10,918 nucleotides of DNA, from positions 1 through 10,918 of the forward strand of contig DVNA01000195.1 in assembly GCA_018714665.1 (NCBI GenBank), read 5' to 3'. The first letter of the stretch is position 1, and the number at the start of each line of letters is the position of its first letter. The notes under the pieces were generated by a model that was not told the DNA's origin, ran no database searches, and saw only the letters and a list, made by a program, of their open reading frames with translations. The stretch is from Candidatus Gallibacteroides avistercoris. Its GTDB lineage: Bacteria; Bacteroidota; Bacteroidia; Bacteroidales; CHK158-818. The translations under genes and the position numbers were made by a program. Shown in pieces: positions 1-7,865 of this stretch.

Positions 1-39
1 TCAACGTTGATTCATCCCGATTAAACCGTTCCATAAACA
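1..39 (+). promoter_or_regulatory. Leader of the LacI-type gene with a short palindrome
   Basis: Only 39 bases precede the regulator. Bases 1-10 (TCAACGTTGA) are a perfect 10-bp palindrome with a central CG, the general shape of LacI-family operators. Bases 21-30 (TTAAACCGTT) share the core TTAAACCG with the dyad upstream of the GH38 gene at 1073-1080. Either could be an autoregulatory site, but the left flank is cut by the window edge and a 10-bp palindrome can arise by chance. No Bacteroides-type -7 element (TAnnTTTG) is visible here. Confidence 0.2.
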
Positions 40-1056
40 ATGAAAGTTTCTCTCAAAGATATTGCCCAAGCATTGAACCTCTCAAAAGCAACCATCTCGT
101 GGATTCTCTCCGGACAGGGCGAAGCAAAAGGGTTCAATGAAGCCACGATCAAACGTGTGAAAGAGTATGCGGAGTCAATCAATTATCGGCCCAACCAGGT
201 TGCCCGCAGTTTATCTTTGGGGACTTCCAATACGTTGGGGCTGATCATCCCATTCATCGGAGATACGTTTTATGCGCAGTTGGCACAATCTATCGAAACA
301 GAAGCGGAACGTCATAACTATGCGCTGTTCGTATGCAGTTCAGAAGGCGATGGAGACAAAGAGTATAAACTGATACAGATGTTGAAGTCAAAACAAGTTG
401 ACGGTATTATTGTCGCACCGACCAAAACATCCAGAAAAGGAATCGACCTCCTGACCCAGGAGACGTTGCCTTTTGTATTGGTGGACCGATACTATCCTAA
501 TATTCCGACCAATTATGTCATCGTCAACAATTGCCAGAGTTGCTATGACCTGGTATATCACATCGGGAAGAAAGGTGCAAAAAAAATTGCGTTGCTAACT
601 ACCGACGTCCATCTGTATGTTATGAAACAACGAATAGAGGGGTATCGTAAAGCCTTGAAAGATTTAAACCTACCCAATGAACTCTCTTTGGAGATTTTTG
701 TAGAAAGACAAAATTATAAAGTAGATATCATCGATAAATTGGATTGCCTATTCAGCGAACAACCCGATGTAACGGGCTTTTTCTTCTCCACCCATTACTT
801 GGCTCTGGAATCTATCCGTTATTTTATCGAACGGAATATCGATTACAGAAACAGATTTCAAATGGGCTGTTTCCACGAAACCGCCTCGTTGGATATTCTG
901 GCTCCCGAAATGAGTATAGCCAAAATGCCCATCCAGGAAATGGGCGTAGAGTCCGTCAAAATATTATTGGAAAATATCCAGCATAAAACAACGGAAAACA
1001 GATCGGTAATTCTTGAAAACGAAATACTTCTATCCGGATATTCAAAAACTACATAA
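40..1056 (+). CDS. LacI/GalR-family transcriptional regulator
   Basis: A 338-residue protein of standard LacI-family length. The N-terminal helix-turn-helix (about residues 3-25, with LKDIAQALNLSKATIS) is followed by the hinge RPNQVARSL at 50-58, in which Leu58 is the expected minor-groove residue. The rest is a periplasmic-binding-protein-like sensor domain starting at the LGLIIP strand (about 66-71). The family binds palindromic operators and releases or binds DNA when a sugar-type ligand occupies the sensor domain. It lies immediately upstream of, and co-directional with, the glycosidase/transporter/methyltransferase genes, so it is the likely local regulator (inference). A dyad sits between its stop codon and the next gene. 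The ligand is unknown; a mannose derivative or O-methyl sugar would fit the neighbours. The ATG at 40 is chosen because it places the HTH at the extreme N-terminus, as is usual. Family assignment is firm and targets are inferred. Confidence 0.93.
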   Translation: MKVSLKDIAQALNLSKATISWILSGQGEAKGFNEATIKRVKEYAESINYRPNQVARSLSLGTSNTLGLIIPFIGDTFYAQLAQSIETEAERHNYALFVCSSEGDGDKEYKLIQMLKSKQVDGIIVAPTKTSRKGIDLLTQETLPFVLVDRYYPNIPTNYVIVNNCQSCYDLVYHIGKKGAKKIALLTTDVHLYVMKQRIEGYRKALKDLNLPNELSLEIFVERQNYKVDIIDKLDCLFSEQPDVTGFFFSTHYLALESIRYFIERNIDYRNRFQMGCFHETASLDILAPEMSIAKMPIQEMGVESVKILLENIQHKTTENRSVILENEILLSGYSKTT

Positions 1057-1066
1057 ATTTTTTACG

Positions 1067-1078
1067 CAATATTTAAAC
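1067..1078 (+). repeat. 12-bp element shared upstream of both GH38 genes (copy 1)
   Basis: CAATATTTAAAC occurs here and at 9970-9981. It ends 36 nt before the first GH38 ATG, and the second copy ends 28 nt before the second GH38 ATG. This copy covers the left half of the 19-bp dyad. A shared regulatory or promoter element is plausible; chance in AT-rich DNA, or descent from a gene duplication, is also possible. Confidence 0.3.
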
Positions 1079-1088
1079 CGGTTAAATA
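1070..1088. promoter_or_regulatory. Candidate operator: 7-bp inverted repeat around ACCGG
   Basis: TATTTAA (1070-1076) and TTAAATA (1082-1088) are exact inverted repeats separated by ACCGG, giving a 19-bp dyad with a GC-rich centre in an otherwise AT-rich 58-nt intergenic region. It lies 26 nt upstream of the chosen GH38 start and directly downstream of a LacI-family gene. Its size and position suit a LacI-family operator controlling the operon, but no binding is shown. It is too AT-rich and lacks a T-tract on its own, so a terminator for the regulator is less likely. Confidence 0.35.
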
Positions 1089-1114
1089 GAATATTAACAT
1101 ATAACTTATATATC

Positions 1115-3973
1115 ATGAAAAGATTCCTTATAATAAGTATGCTATGTATTGCTGTTAATGGCATAACACAGGCAACAACTGCCGTTATAAAGCCCGTGCA
1201 ACCCATACAGTATAAGAATGAAAACGGTAAGTTCCAGATTTTGTCTTATATAAAAGAGAAATGTTTATCTCAACCCTCTTTAAAATGTTATGTAAACGAC
1301 CAACCTGTGGAGCTTATTAAAACAGAACAAAGCGACAGTTTATTGGTTTGGTTACCGATGATCGGAGAAAATGAACAAATAAAGGTATCCGCAGGAAAAA
1401 AGATTATCCTGGACCAAACGTTCCAACCATTTATTCCAGCTGATTGGGGATATTTCAAACATGGAGTGATACATATTATCCAATCGTCCCATCAGGACAT
1501 AGCCTGGATGGACACTCCTGAATATTGCCGAGAAGATCGTATCCATAATATCATCATACCTGCACTGGATATGATGAAACAAAATAAGCGTTTTACTTTT
1601 GAAATGGAACAGACGCTGAATCTGATGGAATTTCTAGAAAAATATCCGGAGAGAAAAGAGGAATTAATTCAATTATACAAAGAGAAAAGATTTACTTGGG
1701 GTGCTACTTATAACCAACCGTATGAAGGCCTGTCCAGCGGCGAACAATTGGTACGTCAATCTTATTACGGAAGAAAGTGGATTCATGAAAATATGCCAGG
1801 GTGTGATGATCTGGTAGCAAACAACATAGATGTACCGGGACGCACCCTGCAAATGGCTCAGATTCTGTCAAAAAGCGGGATTCCCAACCTATTTATAAGC
1901 AGAATGGCAGAAGGGTTATACGATTGGTATAGTCCGGATGGATCCAAAGTCCTAACATTCTCTCCCGGGAATTACGGTTGGGCATCTCTCATCTGGAAAT
2001 TTTTCGACCAGGATGCAGCCACAGCTCTGCACAAATTACATCATCGCACACAATTATGGAGCGACTATTATGAAAAACATCAGATTCCTCCACATTATGC
2101 AATACTAATGAGTTGTGATGCAACCAAACCCGTAGATTATCAAAATGTGATCGACGAATGGAACAAGATTGCGGAAGCTTCTGAAATTCCGTTACCCCGT
2201 TTAAAAAGTTCTACCAGCGAAGAATATTTTGCTTCCGTTCGCGGAGAAGGAACCCAGTTTGAAAAAATATCCGGAGAACGTCCCAATTTATGGCTCTACA
2301 TTCACGGTCCGGCTCATTACAAAGCGACAAAATATAAAAGGGATGCGGCCTTATTATTGCCAGCGGCAGAGTCTTTTACAACCCTCTCTTTGTTACAAGC
2401 CGGGAATTTGCAAAAGTATCCCCGTAAAACCTTCGATCGCGCCTGGATGGCATCCATATATCCGGACCATGGTTTGGGAGGGAAAAACGGAGAAATTACC
2501 GATTCTATTTTTGAAGACAGTTTAAGAGTTAGTTATGAATTAGGCCAGAAACTACTATCCGATGCATTAAAACAACTTACCGAACAGATACAAACGAAAG
2601 AAAACAATCTTGTTGTATTTAACGATCTGACATGGGATCGGAACGGCTTGGTAACAATTAAAGTCCCTGATGAAAAAGTATCAATCAAAGATGAACAAGG
2701 AAACCTTGTCAAAGCACAAATAAAAAAAGATAGCGACGGGAAACAGCATGTGATATTTGAAGCACAGGATATTCCTTCCATGGGATACCGTAGTTATTCG
2801 ATTCATCGCGGGAAAAGGGTTAAAACATCTCTCCCGGAGACAGTAAAACAATTATCCAATCAGATAGAAAACGACTATTACAAGGCTGTATTAGGCGATG
2901 GAGGCATTACCTATTTGTATGACAAACAACTCGGGAAAGAGATTGTCCATACTTCAAAATTTGCCTGCGGAGACATTATCGAATTAGGTTATACCGGAAA
3001 CGGAGCTGGGGAGTTTACCCGTATTACGGATGTTGTTCCAGGAGATATTGTTCCGCTGAGTTCTTTTGTCTCAAAATGGGAAATTATTGAATCAGGGGCT
3101 CTATATACCCGTTTCAGAAACTCACAACCGACACAACACACAACTATCATACAGGACATAACCTTCTATCATACGACAAAAAAAATAGATTTCGATATTA
3201 CGTTGCAGGATTTCGACGGCACTCATAATCGACAATATCGTATTGCCTTTCCTACTAACATAATGGGAGAACGTACCATAAATTATGAAGTCCCGATGGC
3301 CGTAGCCCAAGTCGGGAAAGATGAACTGAAAAAGAAACCAGGCGGCTGGGCCTGGGGAGGAAGTTATGTACATCATCCGGAAGATTCCCACCCCCGTGAA
3401 ATACAGAATTTCATATCAGCGAATGGCAACGGCTTCGGATTGACAATGTCGTCTTGTGTCGCCGTAGCAGATTGGATTGATCCGTCCCGGGAACAGGCTG
3501 TATATCCAATTCTTCAAGGAATTCTTCTCTCATCACACAAAAGCTGTCACGGCGAAGGAAACTGGTTCCATCAAAAGGGAAGCCACTATTTTCATTTTTC
3601 TATAACCTCTCACCCAGAAGGATGGAAAAACGGATATAACAGTGCCATCGCCAATAATCATCCGTTATTCGTGCAACAGAAAGACAATAAAGGAGGAACG
3701 CTGAAAGAGAATAATAGTTTTCTCAAATTATCAGATCCTTTTACGGCTCTCTCTCTAATTAAAAAGGCTGATAATGATAATAATTTAATTATCCGTCTGA
3801 CTGAAATGGAAGGAAAAGACAAGAATGTTACAATAACACTACCGATATCCGTAAAAAAAGTAATCCGAACAAATCTAATTGAAGAAGAGCTGGAAATACT
3901 TCCGGTATCAGGTCATCAGTTTACCTTACCATTAAGTCATCATGCTATTGAAACATATAAACTAATACTATAA
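1115..3973 (+). CDS. Secreted GH38-type alpha-mannosidase-like glycoside hydrolase
   Basis: A 952-residue protein with an N-terminal signal peptide (KR then a hydrophobic stretch, probable cleavage near ITQA/TTA, residues 18-23), so it probably acts in the periplasm or envelope. Residues about 25-115 form an accessory N-terminal segment. The catalytic domain begins at about 117: SSHQDIAW (124-131) carries the His126-x-Asp128 zinc pair that corresponds to HNDPGW of classical GH38 enzymes. NNIDVPG contains Asp239 at the expected nucleophile position (WHIDPFG in classical members). PDHGLGG (450-456, His452) resembles the late active-site histidine loop. A long beta-rich C-terminal half follows, as in the family. 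GH38 enzymes are retaining exo-alpha-mannosidases; the atypical motifs leave the exact sugar open. An in-frame ATG at 1013 would overlap the lacI gene by 44 nt and bury the signal peptide behind 34 polar residues, so 1115 is preferred. The MFS gene follows after 3 nt. Confidence 0.88.
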   Translation: MKRFLIISMLCIAVNGITQATTAVIKPVQPIQYKNENGKFQILSYIKEKCLSQPSLKCYVNDQPVELIKTEQSDSLLVWLPMIGENEQIKVSAGKKIILDQTFQPFIPADWGYFKHGVIHIIQSSHQDIAWMDTPEYCREDRIHNIIIPALDMMKQNKRFTFEMEQTLNLMEFLEKYPERKEELIQLYKEKRFTWGATYNQPYEGLSSGEQLVRQSYYGRKWIHENMPGCDDLVANNIDVPGRTLQMAQILSKSGIPNLFISRMAEGLYDWYSPDGSKVLTFSPGNYGWASLIWKFFDQDAATALHKLHHRTQLWSDYYEKHQIPPHYAILMSCDATKPVDYQNVIDEWNKIAEASEIPLPRLKSSTSEEYFASVRGEGTQFEKISGERPNLWLYIHGPAHYKATKYKRDAALLLPAAESFTTLSLLQAGNLQKYPRKTFDRAWMASIYPDHGLGGKNGEITDSIFEDSLRVSYELGQKLLSDALKQLTEQIQTKENNLVVFNDLTWDRNGLVTIKVPDEKVSIKDEQGNLVKAQIKKDSDGKQHVIFEAQDIPSMGYRSYSIHRGKRVKTSLPETVKQLSNQIENDYYKAVLGDGGITYLYDKQLGKEIVHTSKFACGDIIELGYTGNGAGEFTRITDVVPGDIVPLSSFVSKWEIIESGALYTRFRNSQPTQHTTIIQDITFYHTTKKIDFDITLQDFDGTHNRQYRIAFPTNIMGERTINYEVPMAVAQVGKDELKKKPGGWAWGGSYVHHPEDSHPREIQNFISANGNGFGLTMSSCVAVADWIDPSREQAVYPILQGILLSSHKSCHGEGNWFHQKGSHYFHFSITSHPEGWKNGYNSAIANNHPLFVQQKDNKGGTLKENNSFLKLSDPFTALSLIKKADNDNNLIIRLTEMEGKDKNVTITLPISVKKVIRTNLIEEELEILPVSGHQFTLPLSHHAIETYKLIL

Positions 3974-3976
3974 AAA

Positions 3977-5110
3977 ATGAATGCAACTCTATTCAAACTA
4001 ATGCCCATCTTGTTTGCCTTTTTTATAATGGGGTTTGTAGATATTGTCGGAGTTTCGACAAGCTACGTCAAACAAGATTTCGAATTGAACGACACGCTGG
4101 CAAACCTGTTGCCCATGATGGTTTTTATTTGGTTTGCCATCTGTTCTCTGCCAACCAGTTTCCTAATGGGACGAATCGGACGAAAAAAAACAGTATTATG
4201 CAGCCTGGGCATAACAACCATATCCATGGTAATCCCATTGGTTTATTACTCCTTTACCACGGTACTTCTGGCATTTATGCTATTGGGTATTGGCAATACG
4301 GTATTACAGGTATCGCTGAACCCTCTTTTGCTGAACGTAGTAGTAAAGGAAAAGGTTACCAGTGCACTGACCTTAGGACAGTTTATCAAAGCAATATCTT
4401 CCACGTTAGGTCCTGTTATTGCCAGTGCAATGGTTAGCATTTGGGAAAATTGGCTTTTGACCTTTGCCGTATATGCGGTCTCTTCTTTTCTATCTTGCCT
4501 TTGGTTGGCAATGGTCCCGATAAAAGAAGAATCCAATACTCAATCCCAAAATATCCGAAACGTATTTTCCCTGTTCCGTAATTCAAAACTGATGATTGCT
4601 TTCTCTGTCATTCTGTTAATCGTCGGGTTTGAAATAGGTTTAATGACCGCCGTACCCAAATATTTATACGAACAATGTCATCTACCCATAGAAAAAGGGA
4701 GTTTGGGATGCAGTTTATATTTTGCAGCACGTACGCTGGGTACATTTTTAGGAACCATCATCCTGGCCCGGTACCCATCCGGGAAATTCCTGACCCAGAA
4801 TATGATCGTGGCAATCGCTGTATTTGCCGTTTTCTTGCTGTCCTCGAATACTACCATTTTATTGATAGCCTTATTCTTGATTGGATTGAGTTGTGCGAAT
4901 GTTTTCCCCATCATATTCTCACAAGCCATCCAGTCAGAACCAGACAAAGCAAATGAAATATCGGCTTTAATGATTATGGGTGTGGCCGGAGGCGCCATAT
5001 TACCGGTCATCATGGGAATAGTTGCCGATAACAGCAACCAGCTGATCAGCCTGCTGATTCCTTTCTGTGCACTAATCTATATTTTGATCGTATCTTATAC
5101 AAAAAAATAA
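3977..5110 (+). CDS. MFS sugar permease, FHS/FucP-like
   Basis: A 377-residue, very hydrophobic protein with about 11-12 predicted membrane helices by eye. It has the MFS loop 2-3 signature GRIGRKK (65-71). GIGNTVLQVSLNPLL (104-118) and TLGQFIKAISSTLGP (132-146) correspond to the conserved E/Q-x3-NP and AQS-x4-GP motifs of the fucose/glucose-galactose:H+ symporter (FHS) group. It is expected to import a small sugar across the inner membrane by proton symport. It starts 3 nt after the GH38 stop and lies 21 nt ahead of the methyltransferase genes, which suggests that it imports the product released by the glycosidase, possibly a methylated monosaccharide (inference). It is slightly shorter than typical FHS members (about 400-440 residues) but shows no obvious lesion. 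A drug-efflux role is much less likely in this context. Confidence 0.85.
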   Translation: MNATLFKLMPILFAFFIMGFVDIVGVSTSYVKQDFELNDTLANLLPMMVFIWFAICSLPTSFLMGRIGRKKTVLCSLGITTISMVIPLVYYSFTTVLLAFMLLGIGNTVLQVSLNPLLLNVVVKEKVTSALTLGQFIKAISSTLGPVIASAMVSIWENWLLTFAVYAVSSFLSCLWLAMVPIKEESNTQSQNIRNVFSLFRNSKLMIAFSVILLIVGFEIGLMTAVPKYLYEQCHLPIEKGSLGCSLYFAARTLGTFLGTIILARYPSGKFLTQNMIVAIAVFAVFLLSSNTTILLIALFLIGLSCANVFPIIFSQAIQSEPDKANEISALMIMGVAGGAILPVIMGIVADNSNQLISLLIPFCALIYILIVSYTKK

Positions 5111-5131
5111 AACACATAAAGACATTCAACT

Positions 5132-6199
5132 ATGAAAAGTATGAACTCATTGGAACGTTGTATGGCCGTTCTAAACGGGGAGATGCCCGATGTATTACCG
5201 GTTGTCCCTCAATGTTTCATGCTGGCTGTCGAAACAGCCGGAATGAAAATCAGTGATGTAAACCGAAACGGACGAAAGATGGCAGAAGCTCATATCATTT
5301 CGCAAGAAAAGTACGGATATGACGGATGCGTTATCGACTTTGATGATGCCTCTATTGCCGAAGCGGTTGGAGCCAAAGTCATTTATCGAGAAGATGAACC
5401 GGCTATCGTTGACGAAGAACAACCCGTATTAAAAGATTTGCGGGATGTATACGATATGCCAATCCCTGATCCGGCAAGTTCCGGACGTCTAAACGAATGG
5501 TTGGAAGCAACCCGCACGTTATCAGATGCCATCGGAGATCATGTATTCATCATGGGACGGGCAGATCAAGGGCCTTTCAGCATCGCCTGTCTGTTACGGG
5601 GAACGACTCAGTTCATGATGGACCTCTTGACCGAAGAAAAACAACTGATAGATGACGTTTTGGAGTATTGTCGGAAGGTGAGTGCCGTATTTGCCAAAGC
5701 CCAGAAAGATGCAGGAGCTCACGTAACATCCATTGGCGATGCCTTGGCCGGTCCCAACCTGATTTCGCCAGATATGTACCGCCAGTTTGCTTTCCTCCCG
5801 GAACAGAAATTGACAAAAGAGGTACAGGACTACGGCATCCCCTTTTCTATTCATATTTGTGGGAATACAAATGATATTATTCAGGATATGGGGAAAACAG
5901 GGGCTAAAATCTTGGAGGTTGACTGGATGCTCGATATCAAGGAGGCCCGAAAGTTAGTACCGGAAAATGTCGTTTTAATGGGGAACATCGACCCGAGTAA
6001 TCCACTGGTCATCGGAAAACCTTCCGACGTGGATCATGCCGTCAAAAAATTGATTGAAGATACAAAAGGGAAAAGTCTCATTGTCAGCTCTGGATGCGCT
6101 ATGGGACGCAACACCCCGCCTGAAAATTTCAGGGCATTTATCGAAGCGGCTCGCCGTTACGGTTCTTACGAAGAAATTATGAAATTACGAAATCTATAA
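5132..6199 (+). CDS. UroD-superfamily corrinoid methyltransferase (probable MT1)
   Basis: A 355-residue protein of the uroporphyrinogen-decarboxylase fold family that contains MtaA/MtbA, CmuA and the MtvB/VdmB-type O-demethylases. The N-terminus (NSLERCMAVLNGEMPDVLPV, 5-24) is typical of these methyltransferases. The zinc site is complete: HICGN gives His241 and Cys243, and SSGCAMGRNTPPEN gives Cys322. HemE-type substrate motifs (an Arg-rich MRQAGRY-like N-terminus) are absent, so it is not a haem enzyme. It is followed after 6 nt by the corrinoid protein. In such operons a UroD protein moves a methyl group between a substrate and the corrinoid, or between corrinoid and a thiol. I favour the substrate-specific step (MT1) for this gene because the second UroD protein looks more MtbA-like, but that split is inference. 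Met4 is an alternative start. The substrate is unknown; an O-methyl sugar fits the upstream genes. Confidence 0.85.
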   Translation: MKSMNSLERCMAVLNGEMPDVLPVVPQCFMLAVETAGMKISDVNRNGRKMAEAHIISQEKYGYDGCVIDFDDASIAEAVGAKVIYREDEPAIVDEEQPVLKDLRDVYDMPIPDPASSGRLNEWLEATRTLSDAIGDHVFIMGRADQGPFSIACLLRGTTQFMMDLLTEEKQLIDDVLEYCRKVSAVFAKAQKDAGAHVTSIGDALAGPNLISPDMYRQFAFLPEQKLTKEVQDYGIPFSIHICGNTNDIIQDMGKTGAKILEVDWMLDIKEARKLVPENVVLMGNIDPSNPLVIGKPSDVDHAVKKLIEDTKGKSLIVSSGCAMGRNTPPENFRAFIEAARRYGSYEEIMKLRNL

Positions 6200-6205
6200 A
6201 ATAAT

Positions 6206-6844
6206 ATGGCTGATTTAAATAAATTATTCGATTCAATCGTTGCTGGCAGGTTAGAACCGGCCATAGAGGTAACCCACCAAATCATCGAAGAAAAATTAGA
6301 TATCCCATCGGTTATCAATAATTATATGATCAAGGCGATGGAGGAGATTGGCGATCGGTTTCAGAATCATAAGGCCTATGTACCCGAACTCCTGATGGCC
6401 GCCCGTGCCATGAAAGGTTCCCTGGAACTTTTGAAACCTCACATGAAAGGAGAAAAAATTCAATCTGCCGGGAAAATCGTTATCGGCACGGTATTTGGCG
6501 ACTTGCATGATATCGGAAAGAATCTGGTGGCATCCATGTTCGAAGGATGTGGGTTTGAGGTAATCAATCTGGGTGTCAACATCCCAAACAGCCGGTTTGT
6601 AGAAATAGTCAAACAAGAAAAACCGGATATTCTCTGCCTCTCTGCGTTGCTGACAACAACAATGGTCAACATGAAAGAGGTTATCAACTCCTTGAAAACA
6701 GCCGGACTTCGTAATCAGGTGAAGGTAATGGTTGGAGGGGCTCCCGTCAATGAAACATTTGCCAGGGAGATTGGGGCCGACGGATATAGCAGCAATGCCA
6801 ATGCCGCTGTAATCAAAGCAAAAGAGTTATTAGCCATCGCGTAA
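6206..6844 (+). CDS. Corrinoid (B12)-binding methyl carrier protein, MtaC/MtbC-like
   Basis: A 212-residue protein with the two-domain layout of methyltransferase corrinoid proteins. A helical cap domain occupies about residues 1-85 (MEEIGDRFQNHKAYVPELLMAARAM, 45-69). It is followed by a Rossmann-like B12 domain from about 90. The base-off/His-on signature is intact: GDLHDIGKNLV (98-108), with His101 as the expected lower cobalt ligand. SALLTTTM (146-153) and the VGGAPVNETFAREIGADGY segment (177-194) bind the corrinoid tail. It shuttles a methyl group as CH3-Co(III)/Co(I) between the two flanking methyltransferases. It is flanked closely by UroD-type genes on both sides (6 and 10 nt), the usual one-carrier/two-enzyme arrangement. 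It is a stand-alone carrier, not fused as in CmuA or MetH. No iron-sulfur domain is present, so reactivation must come from another protein, probably the fusion protein at 8274-9854. Confidence 0.95.
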   Translation: MADLNKLFDSIVAGRLEPAIEVTHQIIEEKLDIPSVINNYMIKAMEEIGDRFQNHKAYVPELLMAARAMKGSLELLKPHMKGEKIQSAGKIVIGTVFGDLHDIGKNLVASMFEGCGFEVINLGVNIPNSRFVEIVKQEKPDILCLSALLTTTMVNMKEVINSLKTAGLRNQVKVMVGGAPVNETFAREIGADGYSSNANAAVIKAKELLAIA

Positions 6845-6854
6845 AAAACTTCTT

Positions 6855-7865
6855 ATGAAACGAAACATGAAAGATTGGATAGCATCGGTTATCGCATCTA
6901 AACAACGAATAGCTATCCCGATAATGACACATTCGGGTATCGAATTGATAGGACGTACCGTATATGATGCGGTTACCAATGGGGAGATTCATTACCAGGC
7001 TATCCAAATTTTATCGGAGAAATACCCCTCTGCGGCATCTTCTGTCATAATGGACCTGACTGTCGAAGCCGAGGCGTTCGGCGCCCAGGTCTATTTTTCG
7101 GAAAATGAAATTCCTAGTATAGTAGGACGATTAGTATCTACTCCGGAAGAGATAGAAAAGCTGAAAATTCCGTCTCTGAATACGGCACGTTTACCGGAAT
7201 ATATCAAGGCAACCCGACTAATGGCAGCCAATGCCTCCAAACCGGTTTTGGCCGGATGTATCGGACCATATTCCTTATCCGGGAGATTGTACGATATGTC
7301 GGAAATGATGATGGCCATGTATATCGATCCGGACAGTATCAGGCTGTTGCTATCCAAATGTACCGAATTCATAACAAGCTATTGTCTGGCATTAAAGGAT
7401 GCCGGAGCAAACGGGGTGTTCATGGCCGAACCGGCAGCAGGTCTTTTGTCGAACGAAGACTGTATGGAATTCTCCTCCCGGTATATAAAACAAATCGTTG
7501 ATGCGGTTCAGGATGATTCCTTTTCCGTATTCCTGCATAATTGCGGAAATACCGGACAATGTACCAAAGCCATGGTTTATACCCATGCGGCGGGTTATCA
7601 CTTCGGGAACGGCATCGACATGGTATCGGCACTGAATGAATGTCCAAAAGATGGTCTGGTTATGGGCAATATCGATCCGGTCTCCGTTTTTAAGATGGCC
7701 TCTCCCCAACAAGTATATGAACAGACCTCGCAACTGTTGGCAGACACTGCGGCGTACCCCAACTTTGTCCTGTCTTCGGGATGCGATACACCTCCTGAAA
7801 TTCCATTCACCAACATCACGACGTTCTATCAGGCATTAAACGATTATAACGCAACATTAAAATGA
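6855..7865 (+). CDS. Second UroD-superfamily corrinoid methyltransferase (probable MT2, MtbA/MtaA-like)
   Basis: A 336-residue protein of the UroD/MtaA/CmuA family, clearly divergent from the first one. It has IAIPIMTHSGIEL (19-31) and the MDLTVEAEAFGA segment (66-77) often seen in MtaA/MtbA-like proteins. The zinc ligands are present: HNCGN (His228, Cys230) and SSGCDTPPE (Cys310). In methanogens MtaA/MtbA move methyl from the corrinoid protein to the zinc-bound thiol of coenzyme M. Here the acceptor is unknown, because Bacteroidales are not known to make coenzyme M; another thiol such as homocysteine, or a folate through an unlinked enzyme, is possible (inference). The start at 6855 lies 10 nt after the corrinoid protein gene, and Met5 is an alternative. 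The stop overlaps the next start (ATGA), implying translational coupling with the cupin gene. Family and zinc site are secure; assignment as MT2 rather than MT1 is tentative. Confidence 0.85.
   Translation: MKRNMKDWIASVIASKQRIAIPIMTHSGIELIGRTVYDAVTNGEIHYQAIQILSEKYPSAASSVIMDLTVEAEAFGAQVYFSENEIPSIVGRLVSTPEEIEKLKIPSLNTARLPEYIKATRLMAANASKPVLAGCIGPYSLSGRLYDMSEMMMAMYIDPDSIRLLLSKCTEFITSYCLALKDAGANGVFMAEPAAGLLSNEDCMEFSSRYIKQIVDAVQDDSFSVFLHNCGNTGQCTKAMVYTHAAGYHFGNGIDMVSALNECPKDGLVMGNIDPVSVFKMASPQQVYEQTSQLLADTAAYPNFVLSSGCDTPPEIPFTNITTFYQALNDYNATLK

Noticed and set aside
1013..1114. Longer GH38 start at 1013
   Set aside because: It would overlap the lacI gene by 44 nt and put 34 polar or aromatic residues before an otherwise typical signal peptide; ATG 1115 is better.
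1057..1114. Cobalamin riboswitch ahead of the operon
   Set aside because: Only 58 nt are available between the regulator stop and the GH38 start, too short for the riboswitch, and no B12-box-like sequence was seen.
5132..7865. UroD-family genes as haem-biosynthetic uroporphyrinogen decarboxylase (hemE)
   Set aside because: HemE substrate motifs are missing, the zinc His-x-Cys...Cys set is present in both, and a corrinoid carrier lies between them.
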